From NCBI GenBank assembly GCA_030589825.1, contig JAUUZT010000014.1, forward strand, positions 1 through 10,140: a stretch of 10,140 nucleotides of DNA, given 5' to 3'. A program made the position numbers and the translations under genes. Numbering within the stretch: position 1 is the first letter of the stretch; the number at the start of each line of letters is the position of its first letter. The notes beneath the pieces are model-generated. The model was not told the origin of the DNA. It saw only the letters and a list, made by a program, of their open reading frames with translations, and did no database searches. The DNA is from Dehalococcoidia bacterium (lineage in GTDB: Bacteria > Chloroflexota > Dehalococcoidia > GIF9 > AB-539-J10). This document shows, in pieces, positions 1 to 8,118 of this stretch.

Positions 1-297
1 AAAACATATTATGAGATTACCGATCCAGATATGATAGCGGCAATTCAGGTTTACATTGATATGCTTTTTGAGCTAAGAAAGAATTATGTCTTTAATGTAT
101 TGGGGTTAAATTATTGCGATAACAGTGACGATGGGCTTAGGCAAACCATTGCAGAAAAGGTAAGGCAATATGGCTGGATAAGCTGGAGCACAGAGCTTGC
201 ATTAAATAACCCACTACCAAACGATGTGGTATTTACTAAGGATTTATATATAGACACAAACGACTGGAGATTTACTTATGAGCTCCCGCTTCCTTGA
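1..297 (+). CDS. 3' end of an unidentified phage virion/adaptor-region protein (5' truncated by window edge)
   Basis: The frame is open from the first base of the window, so the methionine at position 31 is not necessarily the start; about 98 residues are visible. The product is unidentified. It has a predicted helical first half (aromatic and hydrophobic, around DMIAAIQVYIDMLFELRK), a GW element near the middle (VRQYGWISW), and a strand-like C-terminus ending WRFTYELPLP before two in-frame TGA stops (295-300). Being just upstream of a tail nozzle-type gene, it could be part of a head-tail adaptor or other connector protein, but that is inference from position. Its last 20 bases overlap the next gene. 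The stop context is CTT CCT TGA, and the +1 frame continues directly into the next ORF as DDLPVAYL, so a frameshift, natural or artefactual, is possible here (see the findings). Confidence 0.6.
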   Translation, partial: KTYYEITDPDMIAAIQVYIDMLFELRKNYVFNVLGLNYCDNSDDGLRQTIAEKVRQYGWISWSTELALNNPLPNDVVFTKDLYIDTNDWRFTYELPLP

Positions 298-1837
298 TGA
301 TTTACCAGTAGCCTACCTATTAAGGTTAAAGCGTTCTATTAATTTGATTTTCGTTAATAGCGTTCGGGACGATTGCAAAAGGCTTTTCCTTACAGGAATT
401 AATAAAGGACAATTTATGAGCGATACACCTATTTACACGAGTAGTTTTGAAACAGAGTATGAAATTGATGGTGAGGCCATTGGTCAGCTTGATGTGAATG
501 TGCCTGTGCAGCTTGGTATTACTCCACCGACCACAGCGTTAACAGCAACTGACTCTACCAATGCCGGCAATCCAAACGGGTCTTATTACTATAGGACAAC
601 ATTTCGCAATGCCCAGGGATTTGAAAGTAACGCTTCCGTCACATCGACGATTGTGACTGTTGCATCAGAAAAGATTAACCTTACAGACATACCAATACCT
701 ACCGACCCACAGGTTACGCAAAGAAGGATATACAGGACAGATGCAGGCGGAACAGTATATAAGTTTCTCACTACAATCGAGAATAACTGGGACGATACAT
801 ACATTGACGATATAGCTGATAGTTCGTTAGGTGCAACAGTTAAAACAGACCACGATGTACCAGAAGTTATGAGCGAGGTTCATTCACATAAGTCACTACT
901 TAGGGGCGTTGAAGCTGCCGAAAAAAATATCGTATGGTGGTGTAATGCCTACGACGAATGGGAATATTTTGATATCACCAATTATGATACGTTTGGCTCT
1001 ACGTCTGACGAGACACAATCTATTGAAACCCTTAGTGATTCAATGGTGATAGTTCAAAAACATAAGGTTTGGAATCTTAACACAATGGAAGAACCCGAAG
1101 AGCTTGCACAGAGTCTTTCAGCCAGGGGCGTGCCCAACCCTAAGGCTTGTTGGAATGCGGGTGAAATATTAATAATGGTTGACAATTCTGGCATATTCTT
1201 ATACGATAAGCTTACAGATGTTTGTATTTCAGGACAAGTAGAACCATTGTTTGACGCAGGTGGTATACATGCCAGGCGTATTAACGAAAACTATGCAAAC
1301 AATCTTTGCACCTGCACACTCAATGATATTGTTGTTGTGTCCTACACAAGTGTTTACGAATCGGCAGTAGAAAATGATACAACCCTGATATTCGACAAAC
1401 GTAATGGTATATTTCAAGGCTTGATGCCAATAGGGTTTAGCGATTTTACTGTAAATAAAACTGATAAGGTTATATACGGAGCCGGAGCAGACGGCGTTAT
1501 CTATAAGCTTGAAACTGGTTCGAATGACGACGGGACAGATATCGATTGGTATTTCCGGACTAAAGACTTTATTACAGAGACTGGAGGAATTGGAGTCCTG
1601 AAACGTGGGAATATTGCCAAGATAGATTGTAATCCAAACGGTGGTACAATCACGATTGATGTATATTTAGACGGAGTCTCCTCACAAACCCTTACAGTCA
1701 CGGGTGATAGTAGAAAGGTAAAACGATGGAGACTCCCTATTGATGTTGATTTTTACAGAGCGTCCTTTAGGGTGAGTGGTTCTGGCCAACAGTATGTATA
1801 TGGAATAATGTTTACTTTTAAAGAGTTGGGGTTCTAA
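278..1837 (+). CDS. Phage tail nozzle/stabilisation-type structural protein with Fn3-like segment
   Basis: The 519-residue product resembles beta-rich tail proteins that sit below the portal and close or extend the short tail. Residues ~84-184 form a fibronectin-III-like segment: GITPPTTA, then GSYYYRTTFRNAQGFESN, then the RRIYRT...F...I...W..TYID element common in phage and bacterial beta-propeller proteins. Residues ~195-420 are consistent with propeller blades. From ~424 (YFRTKDF) to the end the pattern fits the C-terminal beta-sandwich of such proteins (TITIDVYLDG, KVKRWRLPI, RASFRVSG). The start at 278 has GGAGA seven bases upstream and overlaps the previous gene. An in-frame ATG at 416 (Met47) is also well served (AAAGGA, six-base spacer) and would give 473 residues, close to P22 gp10. 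The first 46 residues are the least certain. Family-level function is likely; assignment to T7 gp12 or P22 gp10 type is analogy only. Confidence 0.7.
   Translation: MSSRFLDDLPVAYLLRLKRSINLIFVNSVRDDCKRLFLTGINKGQFMSDTPIYTSSFETEYEIDGEAIGQLDVNVPVQLGITPPTTALTATDSTNAGNPNGSYYYRTTFRNAQGFESNASVTSTIVTVASEKINLTDIPIPTDPQVTQRRIYRTDAGGTVYKFLTTIENNWDDTYIDDIADSSLGATVKTDHDVPEVMSEVHSHKSLLRGVEAAEKNIVWWCNAYDEWEYFDITNYDTFGSTSDETQSIETLSDSMVIVQKHKVWNLNTMEEPEELAQSLSARGVPNPKACWNAGEILIMVDNSGIFLYDKLTDVCISGQVEPLFDAGGIHARRINENYANNLCTCTLNDIVVVSYTSVYESAVENDTTLIFDKRNGIFQGLMPIGFSDFTVNKTDKVIYGAGADGVIYKLETGSNDDGTDIDWYFRTKDFITETGGIGVLKRGNIAKIDCNPNGGTITIDVYLDGVSSQTLTVTGDSRKVKRWRLPIDVDFYRASFRVSGSGQQYVYGIMFTFKELGF
292..297 (+). 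other. Candidate +1 frameshift site (CCT TGA)
   Basis: The upstream ORF ends with a proline codon followed by TGA. Slipping one base forward (CCT to CTT) lets translation enter the next gene's frame at GAT GAT, and that frame is then open to 1837. CCY-UGA and CUU-UGA are known +1 frameshift contexts (bacterial prfB, some phage structural genes). No Shine-Dalgarno-like stimulator sits immediately upstream; the nearest GGAGA (266-270) is about 21 bases before the proline codon and looks like the ribosome-binding site for ATG 278. Plain overlapping genes, or a one-base sequence error, explain it equally well. Confidence 0.2.
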
Positions 1838-1846
1838 GGGGGGGGG
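1838..1846 (+). repeat. Nine-G homopolymer between tail gene stop and next start
   Basis: A run of nine G follows the tail gene's TAA immediately and ends two bases before ATG 1849 (five before ATG 1852). It takes the place of the Shine-Dalgarno sequence for the small downstream ORF. Being between genes, a change in tract length would alter ribosome-binding-site spacing, not a reading frame. Such tracts are also prone to sequencing error. Confidence 0.8.
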
Positions 1847-1848
1847 AT

Positions 1849-2031
1849 ATGATGTATGCCGCTGGAGTTTGTGGATTAGGTGCTTTATCAGAATGTATTT
1901 TACAACAACGTGTCAAAAAAGAAATAGCCATAGCTAAGGCTAAAGCGATTAAAGAATATAAAACAATAGGAGAATGTGAAAAAGACTACAGAACTGGGGG
2001 GTGCCAACATGAGACTAATCAAAACGTATAG
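1849..2031 (+). CDS. Small hypothetical protein, hydrophobic N-terminus and basic tail
   Basis: This unrecognised 60-residue ORF fills the gap between the tail protein and the first GNAT-like gene. The first ~20 residues are fairly hydrophobic and small (MYAAGVCGLGALSECILQQ); the rest is a lysine/alanine-rich predicted helix (RVKKEIAIAKAKAIKEYK) followed by a polar end with two of its four cysteines. The two tandem ATGs at 1849 and 1852 follow a G-run; spacing favours 1852. Its 3' end overlaps the next gene's preferred start by 23 bases in another frame. The hydrophobic part is short and broken by cysteine and glutamate, so a membrane segment is uncertain. Coding status rests on gap filling and the start context, not on any domain. 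Confidence 0.5.
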   Translation: MMYAAGVCGLGALSECILQQRVKKEIAIAKAKAIKEYKTIGECEKDYRTGGCQHETNQNV

Positions 2032-2401
2032 TGGCGGCAAAGATTCTGAATTCAACATAGGACGTTTTTATAGATCAGATACAAGAAAGTTAAATGCGTT
2101 AAGGCTGTATTACGACTTCCCAGCAAACTCAAGAGAGCTTTTAAACGATGCGCTTGACGGTAGGCATTCGTTATTTGCTGTATTAAAAAAAGGCAAGAGA
2201 GTTATAGGCTATATGATATATGAATTCCCATGTGTAGGTAATGATAGCAACTTATGGCTCTTTAGAATACCGCAAAGGATTACACCGGAGGGATTTGCTG
2301 GAGTGTTGGGTATTGTTTCTAATTATTGTACAAATATACTTGGCACAGAAAGCCATTCCAATATACATCTGTTTGTTAAGACTAAGGAGGATGGGGTATA
2401 A
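2009..2401 (+). CDS. GNAT-like protein, apparently truncated (possible internal virion/accessory protein)
   Basis: The preferred ATG at 2009 follows a G-rich ribosome-binding site (GGGGGGTG) and gives 130 residues; the alternative GTG at 1976 has AGGAGA only two bases away and is less likely. The sequence reads like the first two thirds of a GNAT fold: helices at ~25-50, paired strands LFAVLKKGKRVIGYMIYEF (55-73), a strand LWLFRIP (82-88), a helix ~93-110 and a strand NIHLFVK (118-124), where it ends. The acetyl-CoA pyrophosphate loop (R/Q-x-x-G-x-G/A) is not recognisable, and the C-terminal L..LGF element present in the next gene is absent. An active acetyltransferase is therefore doubtful. 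The stop overlaps the next ATG (TAATG), implying translational coupling. In T7, gp13 is a small protein in the comparable place upstream of the ejection genes; that is a positional analogy only. Confidence 0.6.
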   Translation: MRLIKTYSGGKDSEFNIGRFYRSDTRKLNALRLYYDFPANSRELLNDALDGRHSLFAVLKKGKRVIGYMIYEFPCVGNDSNLWLFRIPQRITPEGFAGVLGIVSNYCTNILGTESHSNIHLFVKTKEDGV

Positions 2402-2844
2402 TGATAGAATATAGGGAGGAGCGTCTTACAGATATAGCGCCAGAAATGAACGAGTTAGTACTACTAGATTGGCAGGAAATGGAAGGTGAGGGAGAAGAGC
2501 CATGCCCGAACTGGGCATTATATAATGAGCTTGAAAAGAAAGAGGTATTACATACGACAACGGTTCGTAGTAATGGTGATTTGGTGGGATATTGTATTAA
2601 CATTCTCCATTATCATCTTCATTACAAGAAGAAATATATTTCAAGTACTGATGCTTTTTTTCTACACAAAGATCATAGGAAGGGTTTAATTGGATATAAA
2701 CTATTGAAAAAATCTTTTAACCTTGCTAAACAGCGTGGGGTTAACTGTTGTTTAATTACAGTTAAGCTCTCACAAGATTATCCTATGTTGTTAAAAAGGT
2801 TAGGATTTAAACCAATGGAAAAAATTTACAGCATGGAGGTATAA
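2401..2844 (+). CDS. GNAT-family N-acetyltransferase
   Basis: This 147-residue protein has the full GNAT length and pattern. Central strands TTTVRSNGDLVGYCINIL (~52-69) lead to motif A, DAFFLHKDHRKGLIGYKLL (84-102), in which the R93-K-G95-L-I-G98 turn would cradle the acetyl-CoA pyrophosphate (a slight variant of R-x-x-G-x-G/A). It ends in the usual motif B region, LLKRLGFKPMEKIYSMEV (130-147). The family transfers an acetyl group from acetyl-CoA to an amine; the substrate is unknown. The N-terminal half is acidic (EMEGEGEEP). The ATG shares a base with the upstream stop and follows AAGGAGG. GNAT-like genes next to tail/ejection genes recur in podoviruses, so it may act on a virion or host protein on entry; that is inference. 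Confidence 0.8.
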   Translation: MIEYREERLTDIAPEMNELVLLDWQEMEGEGEEPCPNWALYNELEKKEVLHTTTVRSNGDLVGYCINILHYHLHYKKKYISSTDAFFLHKDHRKGLIGYKLLKKSFNLAKQRGVNCCLITVKLSQDYPMLLKRLGFKPMEKIYSMEV

Positions 2845-2846
2845 AA

Positions 2847-3644
2847 ATGGCAGTAGGTGCAGCGATTGCTGGAGGAGCAGGTAGTTTAGCAGGAACATAT
2901 TTATCGTGGGAAGGCGGCGAAAAGCAAAGGAAAGCAATGCAGAGCCAGGCGAAGAAGCAAAGAGCATTACAAAGAGAACAAATGACCGAAGAGCAGAAAC
3001 GGTATGACGCAGAAACAGTTCGCCAAACAGAGCTTGAGGCCAGACAGTATGAAGCAGCTATGGGAGATTACGAAACAACAACAGCAAGTCTCGATGCCTG
3101 GAAGAAAAACTGGGCAGAAATGGCAGAAGATCCAAGGGGTAAACATCCAGGGTGGCCAAGCTTTGAGACTGCCATAACCCAAGCTGCTGAATCACAAATG
3201 TCGCAAGTAAAAGATATATATCAAAGACGTGGTAAGGCTGGGAGTGGTGAGTACCTAAGGGCTGTGCAAGACATTGAATCTGGCAGACAACAGTCATTAC
3301 AGGATGCTCTAATGGGAATTACAAGGGAAGCTCGTGGTAAAATGTTTGAGATTGACCGAGCTATGCCTGCAAAGCCGGTTCTTGGAGCTGCACATATGTA
3401 TCAAGCCCCACAAAGTTATGGGTTTACTCCCGATCCAATACCAGCGATTGGCGATTTTAGCGGGCTTGGTCAAAGCCTGGCGTATGCTATGAGTAGAATG
3501 AAAGAGCCAGATAAGCAACCAACGACATCTACGTTACCAAAGGGTTCAACGTGGGCAACCCCATCAACAAAACAAGAATACGATACAATACTGGGACAAC
3601 AGTTTGATGCACCACAGCAATCGCAATATCAGTTATTAGAATAG
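2847..3644 (+). CDS. Internal virion / DNA-ejection-type protein (small member, T7 gp14-like by position)
   Basis: This 265-residue protein opens with a glycine/alanine-rich hydrophobic stretch (MAVGAAIAGGAGSLAGTYLS, 1-20), typical of small phage ejection proteins thought to insert into or cross the host membrane. Residues ~24-75 are strongly charged and helical, with coiled-coil character (many K, R, Q, E). A helical middle (~100-175) precedes a proline/glutamine-rich, probably disordered tail (DAPQQSQYQLLE at the end). T7 gp14 (196 residues) and P22 gp7 (229) are comparable in size, N-terminus and place before two larger ejection proteins. The start is clear: GGAGGT lies just upstream, inside the end of the GNAT gene, with two bases between the genes. 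No enzyme motif is visible. Confidence 0.6.
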   Translation: MAVGAAIAGGAGSLAGTYLSWEGGEKQRKAMQSQAKKQRALQREQMTEEQKRYDAETVRQTELEARQYEAAMGDYETTTASLDAWKKNWAEMAEDPRGKHPGWPSFETAITQAAESQMSQVKDIYQRRGKAGSGEYLRAVQDIESGRQQSLQDALMGITREARGKMFEIDRAMPAKPVLGAAHMYQAPQSYGFTPDPIPAIGDFSGLGQSLAYAMSRMKEPDKQPTTSTLPKGSTWATPSTKQEYDTILGQQFDAPQQSQYQLLE

Positions 3645-3654
3645 GAGGTTAGAT

Positions 3655-5025
3655 ATGCCACAGATTGTACAAACAGGAATGTCCTCTGCGATTAATTTCT
3701 TATCAGGGTTCGGTAAGGGAATGGTGCAAGCCGATGTTAACCGTAGGGAAAACGAAAAGCTCGATATCCAAAAACAAAAATGGCAGCAAGAAATGACGGC
3801 GTATGCTGCTCAGGACGAGTTCCGCAGGCTACAGATGGAAAACTCTCGGCTTGAGATAGATATGCGTAAGACTCAGTTTGCCGATTTAAAGGCAACTAAA
3901 GAACAGACTAAGGGGTTCACGGCCTACATGTTTGATGCTATTAGTAATACCAAAGGTGATCCTGCGAATAAACAATCAGCGTTATTTGAAATGTATACGC
4001 AAGGGGCTGCCCAATTTCCGATGGCAGACATGAGTATGGGCGATAAGCTAATAGACACATATGCGAAGATTCACACAGCCAGTGCGCCAAAAGCGTGGAA
4101 GATTGAAAGTGTTAAGGACTATGAGACAGGTAAGAAGAGACGTGCCATTATGGGTGAGCATGGTGAGTTTATTGGTTATATGCCTGGTGGTGACATTAAA
4201 GATAAGACCGGCAAGGTTGTTGGGCAGGCTATTGGTGAAGAAAACCTTGAGATTGTAAACGAGACAATGGCTAATGGAATAGCTATGCACCAGAAAGAAT
4301 TTGATAAGGCGCTACAGGCATTCATGAGTGGCACAAGGGCAGTTCTTGGCTCTGAAGGACAGTCGCTAAGTGTCGATGATTTTATGAAGAGCGTTAAAGA
4401 TTTAAAAGGTAGAGACAAATCAAGGGTAACGATGGACTGGATATTCGATGTGACAACTCGTTTACGTGAAGACATAGAGGCTGAGACTGGTACGCTTGAT
4501 GTAAGGCTCGGCAGGATGCTTACACCATTTGTGCACAATAATGAGGCAAGAGATGCTCTTGTGTCACCATATGCTAAAAAAAATTATAGGGCTGAAATGA
4601 CACAAGAGCTTAAGGACACAAATCTTGAGGATAGAAATGCAGTGATTGCACAAATGGCATCAGATTTTGAAAGGCTTTTGCCAGAATATGAATTGCCGGC
4701 TGTAAGAATGGAGCTTGCAAGATTGCAAAACAAAACAGCTATTGAAATGAAGGCTCAGGGAGAAGTTGATATAGCGGAGTCAGCAGGTGAGCAACGGTTA
4801 ATGGCTGAGCAAGTAGCGGAAAGAAATGCGCAGAAAGATGAAGACTTGCTTAAAGAATATGTTGGATATGAAGCTAAAGAAAAGGGTTGGAGGGAGTCTG
4901 CTCGTGATTGGTGGGACGACTTTCTCGGAGAGGAGCGTAAAGGTGTACTCTTTGGTGAGAAAAATCGTGAGGATGCAGCATATGAAACATTAAGAACAAT
5001 GCAGGCAGAAGGCTTGATAAAATAG
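3655..5025 (+). CDS. Internal virion / ejection-type helical protein (middle member, T7 gp15- or P22 gp20-like by position)
   Basis: This 456-residue, highly helical protein has no recognised enzymatic motif. Residues ~25-85 are rich in E, K, Q and R with a coiled-coil look (RRENEKLDIQKQKWQQEM onward). A short beta-like insert at ~160-185 (RRAIMGEHGEFIGYMPGGD) interrupts the helices. The C-terminal third (~340-456) is again charged and helical and carries a tryptophan patch (RDWWDDF). Such composition fits the core/ejection proteins that leave the capsid and build a conduit for DNA. T7 gp15 is longer (747 residues) and P22 gp20 is similar (471). The start is unambiguous, with AGGAGGT about seven bases upstream. 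The role rests on place and composition only. Confidence 0.55.
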   Translation: MPQIVQTGMSSAINFLSGFGKGMVQADVNRRENEKLDIQKQKWQQEMTAYAAQDEFRRLQMENSRLEIDMRKTQFADLKATKEQTKGFTAYMFDAISNTKGDPANKQSALFEMYTQGAAQFPMADMSMGDKLIDTYAKIHTASAPKAWKIESVKDYETGKKRRAIMGEHGEFIGYMPGGDIKDKTGKVVGQAIGEENLEIVNETMANGIAMHQKEFDKALQAFMSGTRAVLGSEGQSLSVDDFMKSVKDLKGRDKSRVTMDWIFDVTTRLREDIEAETGTLDVRLGRMLTPFVHNNEARDALVSPYAKKNYRAEMTQELKDTNLEDRNAVIAQMASDFERLLPEYELPAVRMELARLQNKTAIEMKAQGEVDIAESAGEQRLMAEQVAERNAQKDEDLLKEYVGYEAKEKGWRESARDWWDDFLGEERKGVLFGEKNREDAAYETLRTMQAEGLIK

Positions 5026-5034
5026 GGGTGAAAC

Positions 5035-8000
5035 ATGGCTGAATCAACAGATAAAGCAATTAAAGACTTATTTGCTGGGTATAAAAAGAGAAGGATAGAA
5101 AAGTATGGCGTTACAGACTCAGTTCCTAACCCGATTATTGAAGAAGAGAAAAGAGGAAAACCTAACATTCAATTCAAGGAGCCAGAAAGAAAGAATGAGC
5201 TGATGGATACCGAGGAGGGTAGCTGGTTAACCAAGACTGGTGACCAGCTTTCTCGTGGGAACTACGCACCTGCCAATCTTGCGCTTGAAACATTGCGTGG
5301 AAATGTTGGTTCATGGCAAGACGCTGTAGCTGCACACCAGGATGGTTTAATGTTGAGAAAGAAAACATCATGGGTAGATGTAGTAGATGAGGTCTTCCCT
5401 AATGCCCATCCGTATGCTAAGATCGGGGTGGGCTTTGCCGGTGATGTTGTACTTGATGAAATAAATTTAATTCCAATGGGTTGGATTGCTAAAGTTGGTA
5501 AACTATTGGGTGTTCCTAAGCTAATGAATATTGCTGGGGATATTCCTGCTGTTCAGAAAACAATGAAAGCGTTTAAGCCTGGATATGCACTAAGTAAGGT
5601 TAAATCTTTAAAGCCAGACTTTAGATTCGCAGACGCATATAAACATAAGCGTGATCTTGAGTTACAGATAAACTATTTTCGCAGAACAATGCTGACTGAG
5701 ACAGCAGAGCGTTCAACACTTTTTGATAAGGTGGCAAAGTCCTTAGGTGCCAAGCCTGCAAAGGCATCAGCCTTAATGACCAAGCTTCACCAGGCAGGAC
5801 GTTCAGACGAAATAGTGCCAGAGATGAAACCGTTTTATGATAGAATTGTTCAGGGCTATAAGGATATACATAAGAAAGAAGTTGGCTCTGGACTCCTTAA
5901 GGACGAAACATTTAGATCAAACTATTTTCCAGGAATTTACGAGAAGGGCAGGCTTGTTATTAAAGACGGTGATATAACCCTCGGCAAGCCAGAAGGATAT
6001 TTTTCTAAAATGTCATGGAAAAATCAAGTGCCCTTCTCCCAAAGCAAGTCATGGGAATCAGTTGATGAGGCTAAGAAGGCTCTATATGAATTACAAGAGC
6101 GTGGTATAGCAAAGAATATTATTCCTGTTGAGGACTGGTTTAAGGGTTATGCTATACGTAAGTTTGTATCTGACTCAGCCGTTGCCTGGAAAGGGTATAT
6201 AGATGAGGCCGTAGATAACTTTGCCACACCATTATCACAACAGCTTGGTACTGCAAATACTGCCGCATTAAAACAGGCAATGCTTGCTGATGACATGGAA
6301 AGCGCAAGAAAGCTCATAGGTAATATTAAGTTCGAAAAGGGCGTTTCTTTCGTTACTAAATCTACCAACCTGAGAAGCCCAAAAATGCAGAGCTTTGCAT
6401 TAAAAGAAGCAGAAAGAGCATTGCAAATGTCAGACGAGGCAACAGCTATTAACTCTATCTCTAATGTATTCAGGAAGGTAGAGGGCAAGGGTTTGGTAGA
6501 ACTAACCGTTGACGATATAGTCAAGATGGGCATTGACGATGTTTATCTTATGCCTAATGAAATTTCTAAGTCAGTAAAGAATGCCTTTAAGCCGTTTGCT
6601 TCTGATGAATCAGTTGCAGGCTTTGCTAAGGTGATGGACACTGGTATGTGCGCATGGAAGTCAATGGCAACTGCAATGCGGGTTGCTTTTCATCCAAGAA
6701 ATGCAATCTCTGGCATGTGGCATATGTATTTAGCTGGGGTTGATGCTGCTATAATACCTAAAAGATTAGCATCTGCCGGCCTGATACAGTTGAATAGTAA
6801 GAGCTTTTCTTTAAACGGCTTCACAGCAGATGATCTAAATAAATTAGCGGATAGATTCGGGATTAAAGCCTATGGTTTTATGGGCTCTGACATGCCTCAA
6901 ACATTTCAAAAACAAGTAAACATTGCTACGTCTGGCGGAAAGATTGGGAAGGCATTAGGAGTCGAAGCCCCTAAAAGCATACTTGGTGTGCCTAAGGCAG
7001 GCATTATGGGCTATGCACAGGCTGGTCGTAAGGTTGGCTCTGCCATAGAGGATAATGGTAGGCTTGCAACAATGGTAGATCAGATTATCAAAAAGAAAAT
7101 ACATAAAGCCAGTTTGGGCGAATTGGCAGAGTTAAAGAAGGTTGAGGATAGCCTATCAGCCATAATGGATTCTGTTAAGCCAGGGCTTGCAGAGTCGCAC
7201 CCAATGGTTAAGAAGCTATCCGACAAAGCCGCTAAGCTAAGATGGAAGGTAAGTCGTGAAGGTGAGTTTAGCGAAATTGCTAATCATGTTAAGGACTTTC
7301 ATTATGATTATTCAGAAGTAACTGAATTTGAAAAGAAACTGGGAAGATACGTTCCATTCTATAAGTGGTTAAGGAAAAACACACCACGCCAAATTCAAAG
7401 TCTTGTTCAAAACCCTGAGAAGTTTGCCAGGCTTGCAGATTTCCAGAGAGACTTATGGCCAGACACAGAGAAGACTCCATTAGAAGAGGCTGTAATACCA
7501 GGCTGGATGAAAGAAAACGGCGCACGAAAGACAGACATGGTGGATAGTGATGGTAATCCTGTCTTCTATATGATTGATTTACCACCAGATGATCTTCAGA
7601 ACATGTTTGGCCTTGAGACGTATATGGGATCACTTAGCCCTGTACTTGCCCTTGGACTAACAGCCGTGAACGTAAAGCTATGGCCAGAGGGTGGCGCTAT
7701 CTCTAAGCCGGGTCAGCTTATTAAAGCTCCGATATGGGCAGACTTCTTACCACCTCCGCTAAAGAAGTTTTGCAAGGTTAAACCGATCATGACTCCAGAC
7801 GGTCCCAGACTTGGCATGAGCCCACAATGGAGATATGCCCTTAGTACAGCATTGCCGTTCTTGAAGCAGTGGGAGGTAGCATATCCCGATGGCACTGGAA
7901 AGTATGTTATGGAAAAGAATCTAAAGTATAAACTCATATCAGATTTTTCTGGTATAAAATTTAAGCCTCTTGACCTTGGTAAGGCTACTAAGTCTGAAAT

Positions 8001-8112
8001 GTATAAGAGGCAAGCAGGAAAGCAAAACATTAAGGCTGCCCTGAAGCAAAGAATGGGTGATATGACAGCAAAAGAAATGGCTGATATTATGAAAGAAACA
8101 AGAGGTAAATAA
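5035..8112 (+). CDS. Large internal virion / ejection-type protein (T7 gp16-like by position)
   Basis: This 1025-residue protein is the last of the late operon. AGGGGTGA precedes the ATG by about five bases. The N-terminal ~60 residues are basic and polar; an early segment (~127-150, GVGFAGDVVLDEINLIPMGW) resembles the 'lDPl' region of large phage polyvalent/virion proteins. Further family-like marks are SNYFPGIYEKG (~300), VAFHPRNAISGMWHMYLAG (~550) and the distinctive DYSEVTEFEKKLGRYVPFYKW (~757-777) followed by RKNTPRQIQ. That 'E.......PFY.W.R.N.P' block recurs, to my knowledge, in large uncharacterised phage virion proteins. The C-terminus is rich in proline and lysine. I see no N-terminal lytic transglycosylase motif of the T7 gp16 kind, so any peptidoglycan hydrolase must lie elsewhere. 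Likely role: a core protein ejected into the host ahead of or with the DNA. Confidence 0.6.
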   Translation: MAESTDKAIKDLFAGYKKRRIEKYGVTDSVPNPIIEEEKRGKPNIQFKEPERKNELMDTEEGSWLTKTGDQLSRGNYAPANLALETLRGNVGSWQDAVAAHQDGLMLRKKTSWVDVVDEVFPNAHPYAKIGVGFAGDVVLDEINLIPMGWIAKVGKLLGVPKLMNIAGDIPAVQKTMKAFKPGYALSKVKSLKPDFRFADAYKHKRDLELQINYFRRTMLTETAERSTLFDKVAKSLGAKPAKASALMTKLHQAGRSDEIVPEMKPFYDRIVQGYKDIHKKEVGSGLLKDETFRSNYFPGIYEKGRLVIKDGDITLGKPEGYFSKMSWKNQVPFSQSKSWESVDEAKKALYELQERGIAKNIIPVEDWFKGYAIRKFVSDSAVAWKGYIDEAVDNFATPLSQQLGTANTAALKQAMLADDMESARKLIGNIKFEKGVSFVTKSTNLRSPKMQSFALKEAERALQMSDEATAINSISNVFRKVEGKGLVELTVDDIVKMGIDDVYLMPNEISKSVKNAFKPFASDESVAGFAKVMDTGMCAWKSMATAMRVAFHPRNAISGMWHMYLAGVDAAIIPKRLASAGLIQLNSKSFSLNGFTADDLNKLADRFGIKAYGFMGSDMPQTFQKQVNIATSGGKIGKALGVEAPKSILGVPKAGIMGYAQAGRKVGSAIEDNGRLATMVDQIIKKKIHKASLGELAELKKVEDSLSAIMDSVKPGLAESHPMVKKLSDKAAKLRWKVSREGEFSEIANHVKDFHYDYSEVTEFEKKLGRYVPFYKWLRKNTPRQIQSLVQNPEKFARLADFQRDLWPDTEKTPLEEAVIPGWMKENGARKTDMVDSDGNPVFYMIDLPPDDLQNMFGLETYMGSLSPVLALGLTAVNVKLWPEGGAISKPGQLIKAPIWADFLPPPLKKFCKVKPIMTPDGPRLGMSPQWRYALSTALPFLKQWEVAYPDGTGKYVMEKNLKYKLISDFSGIKFKPLDLGKATKSEMYKRQAGKQNIKAALKQRMGDMTAKEMADIMKETRGK

Positions 8113-8118
8113 TGGAAA

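Noticed and set aside
1976..2008. GTG start at 1976 for the first GNAT-like gene
   Set aside because: Its AGGAGA lies only two bases before the GTG, whereas ATG 2009 follows a well-spaced G-rich site; the longer start cannot be fully excluded.
4568..4586. Run of A (AAAAAAAA) as a programmed slippery site in the 456-residue gene
   Set aside because: The reading frame continues normally past it, no alternative frame gives a sensible extension, and it encodes ordinary lysine codons.
4755..5168. Minus-strand ORF of 137 codons across the junction of the two larger ejection genes
   Set aside because: It is serine/leucine/proline-rich shadow sequence opposite strong plus-strand coding frames, with no domain; the same applies to antisense frames at 4176-4538, 6147-6533, 7289-7633 and 7713-8030.
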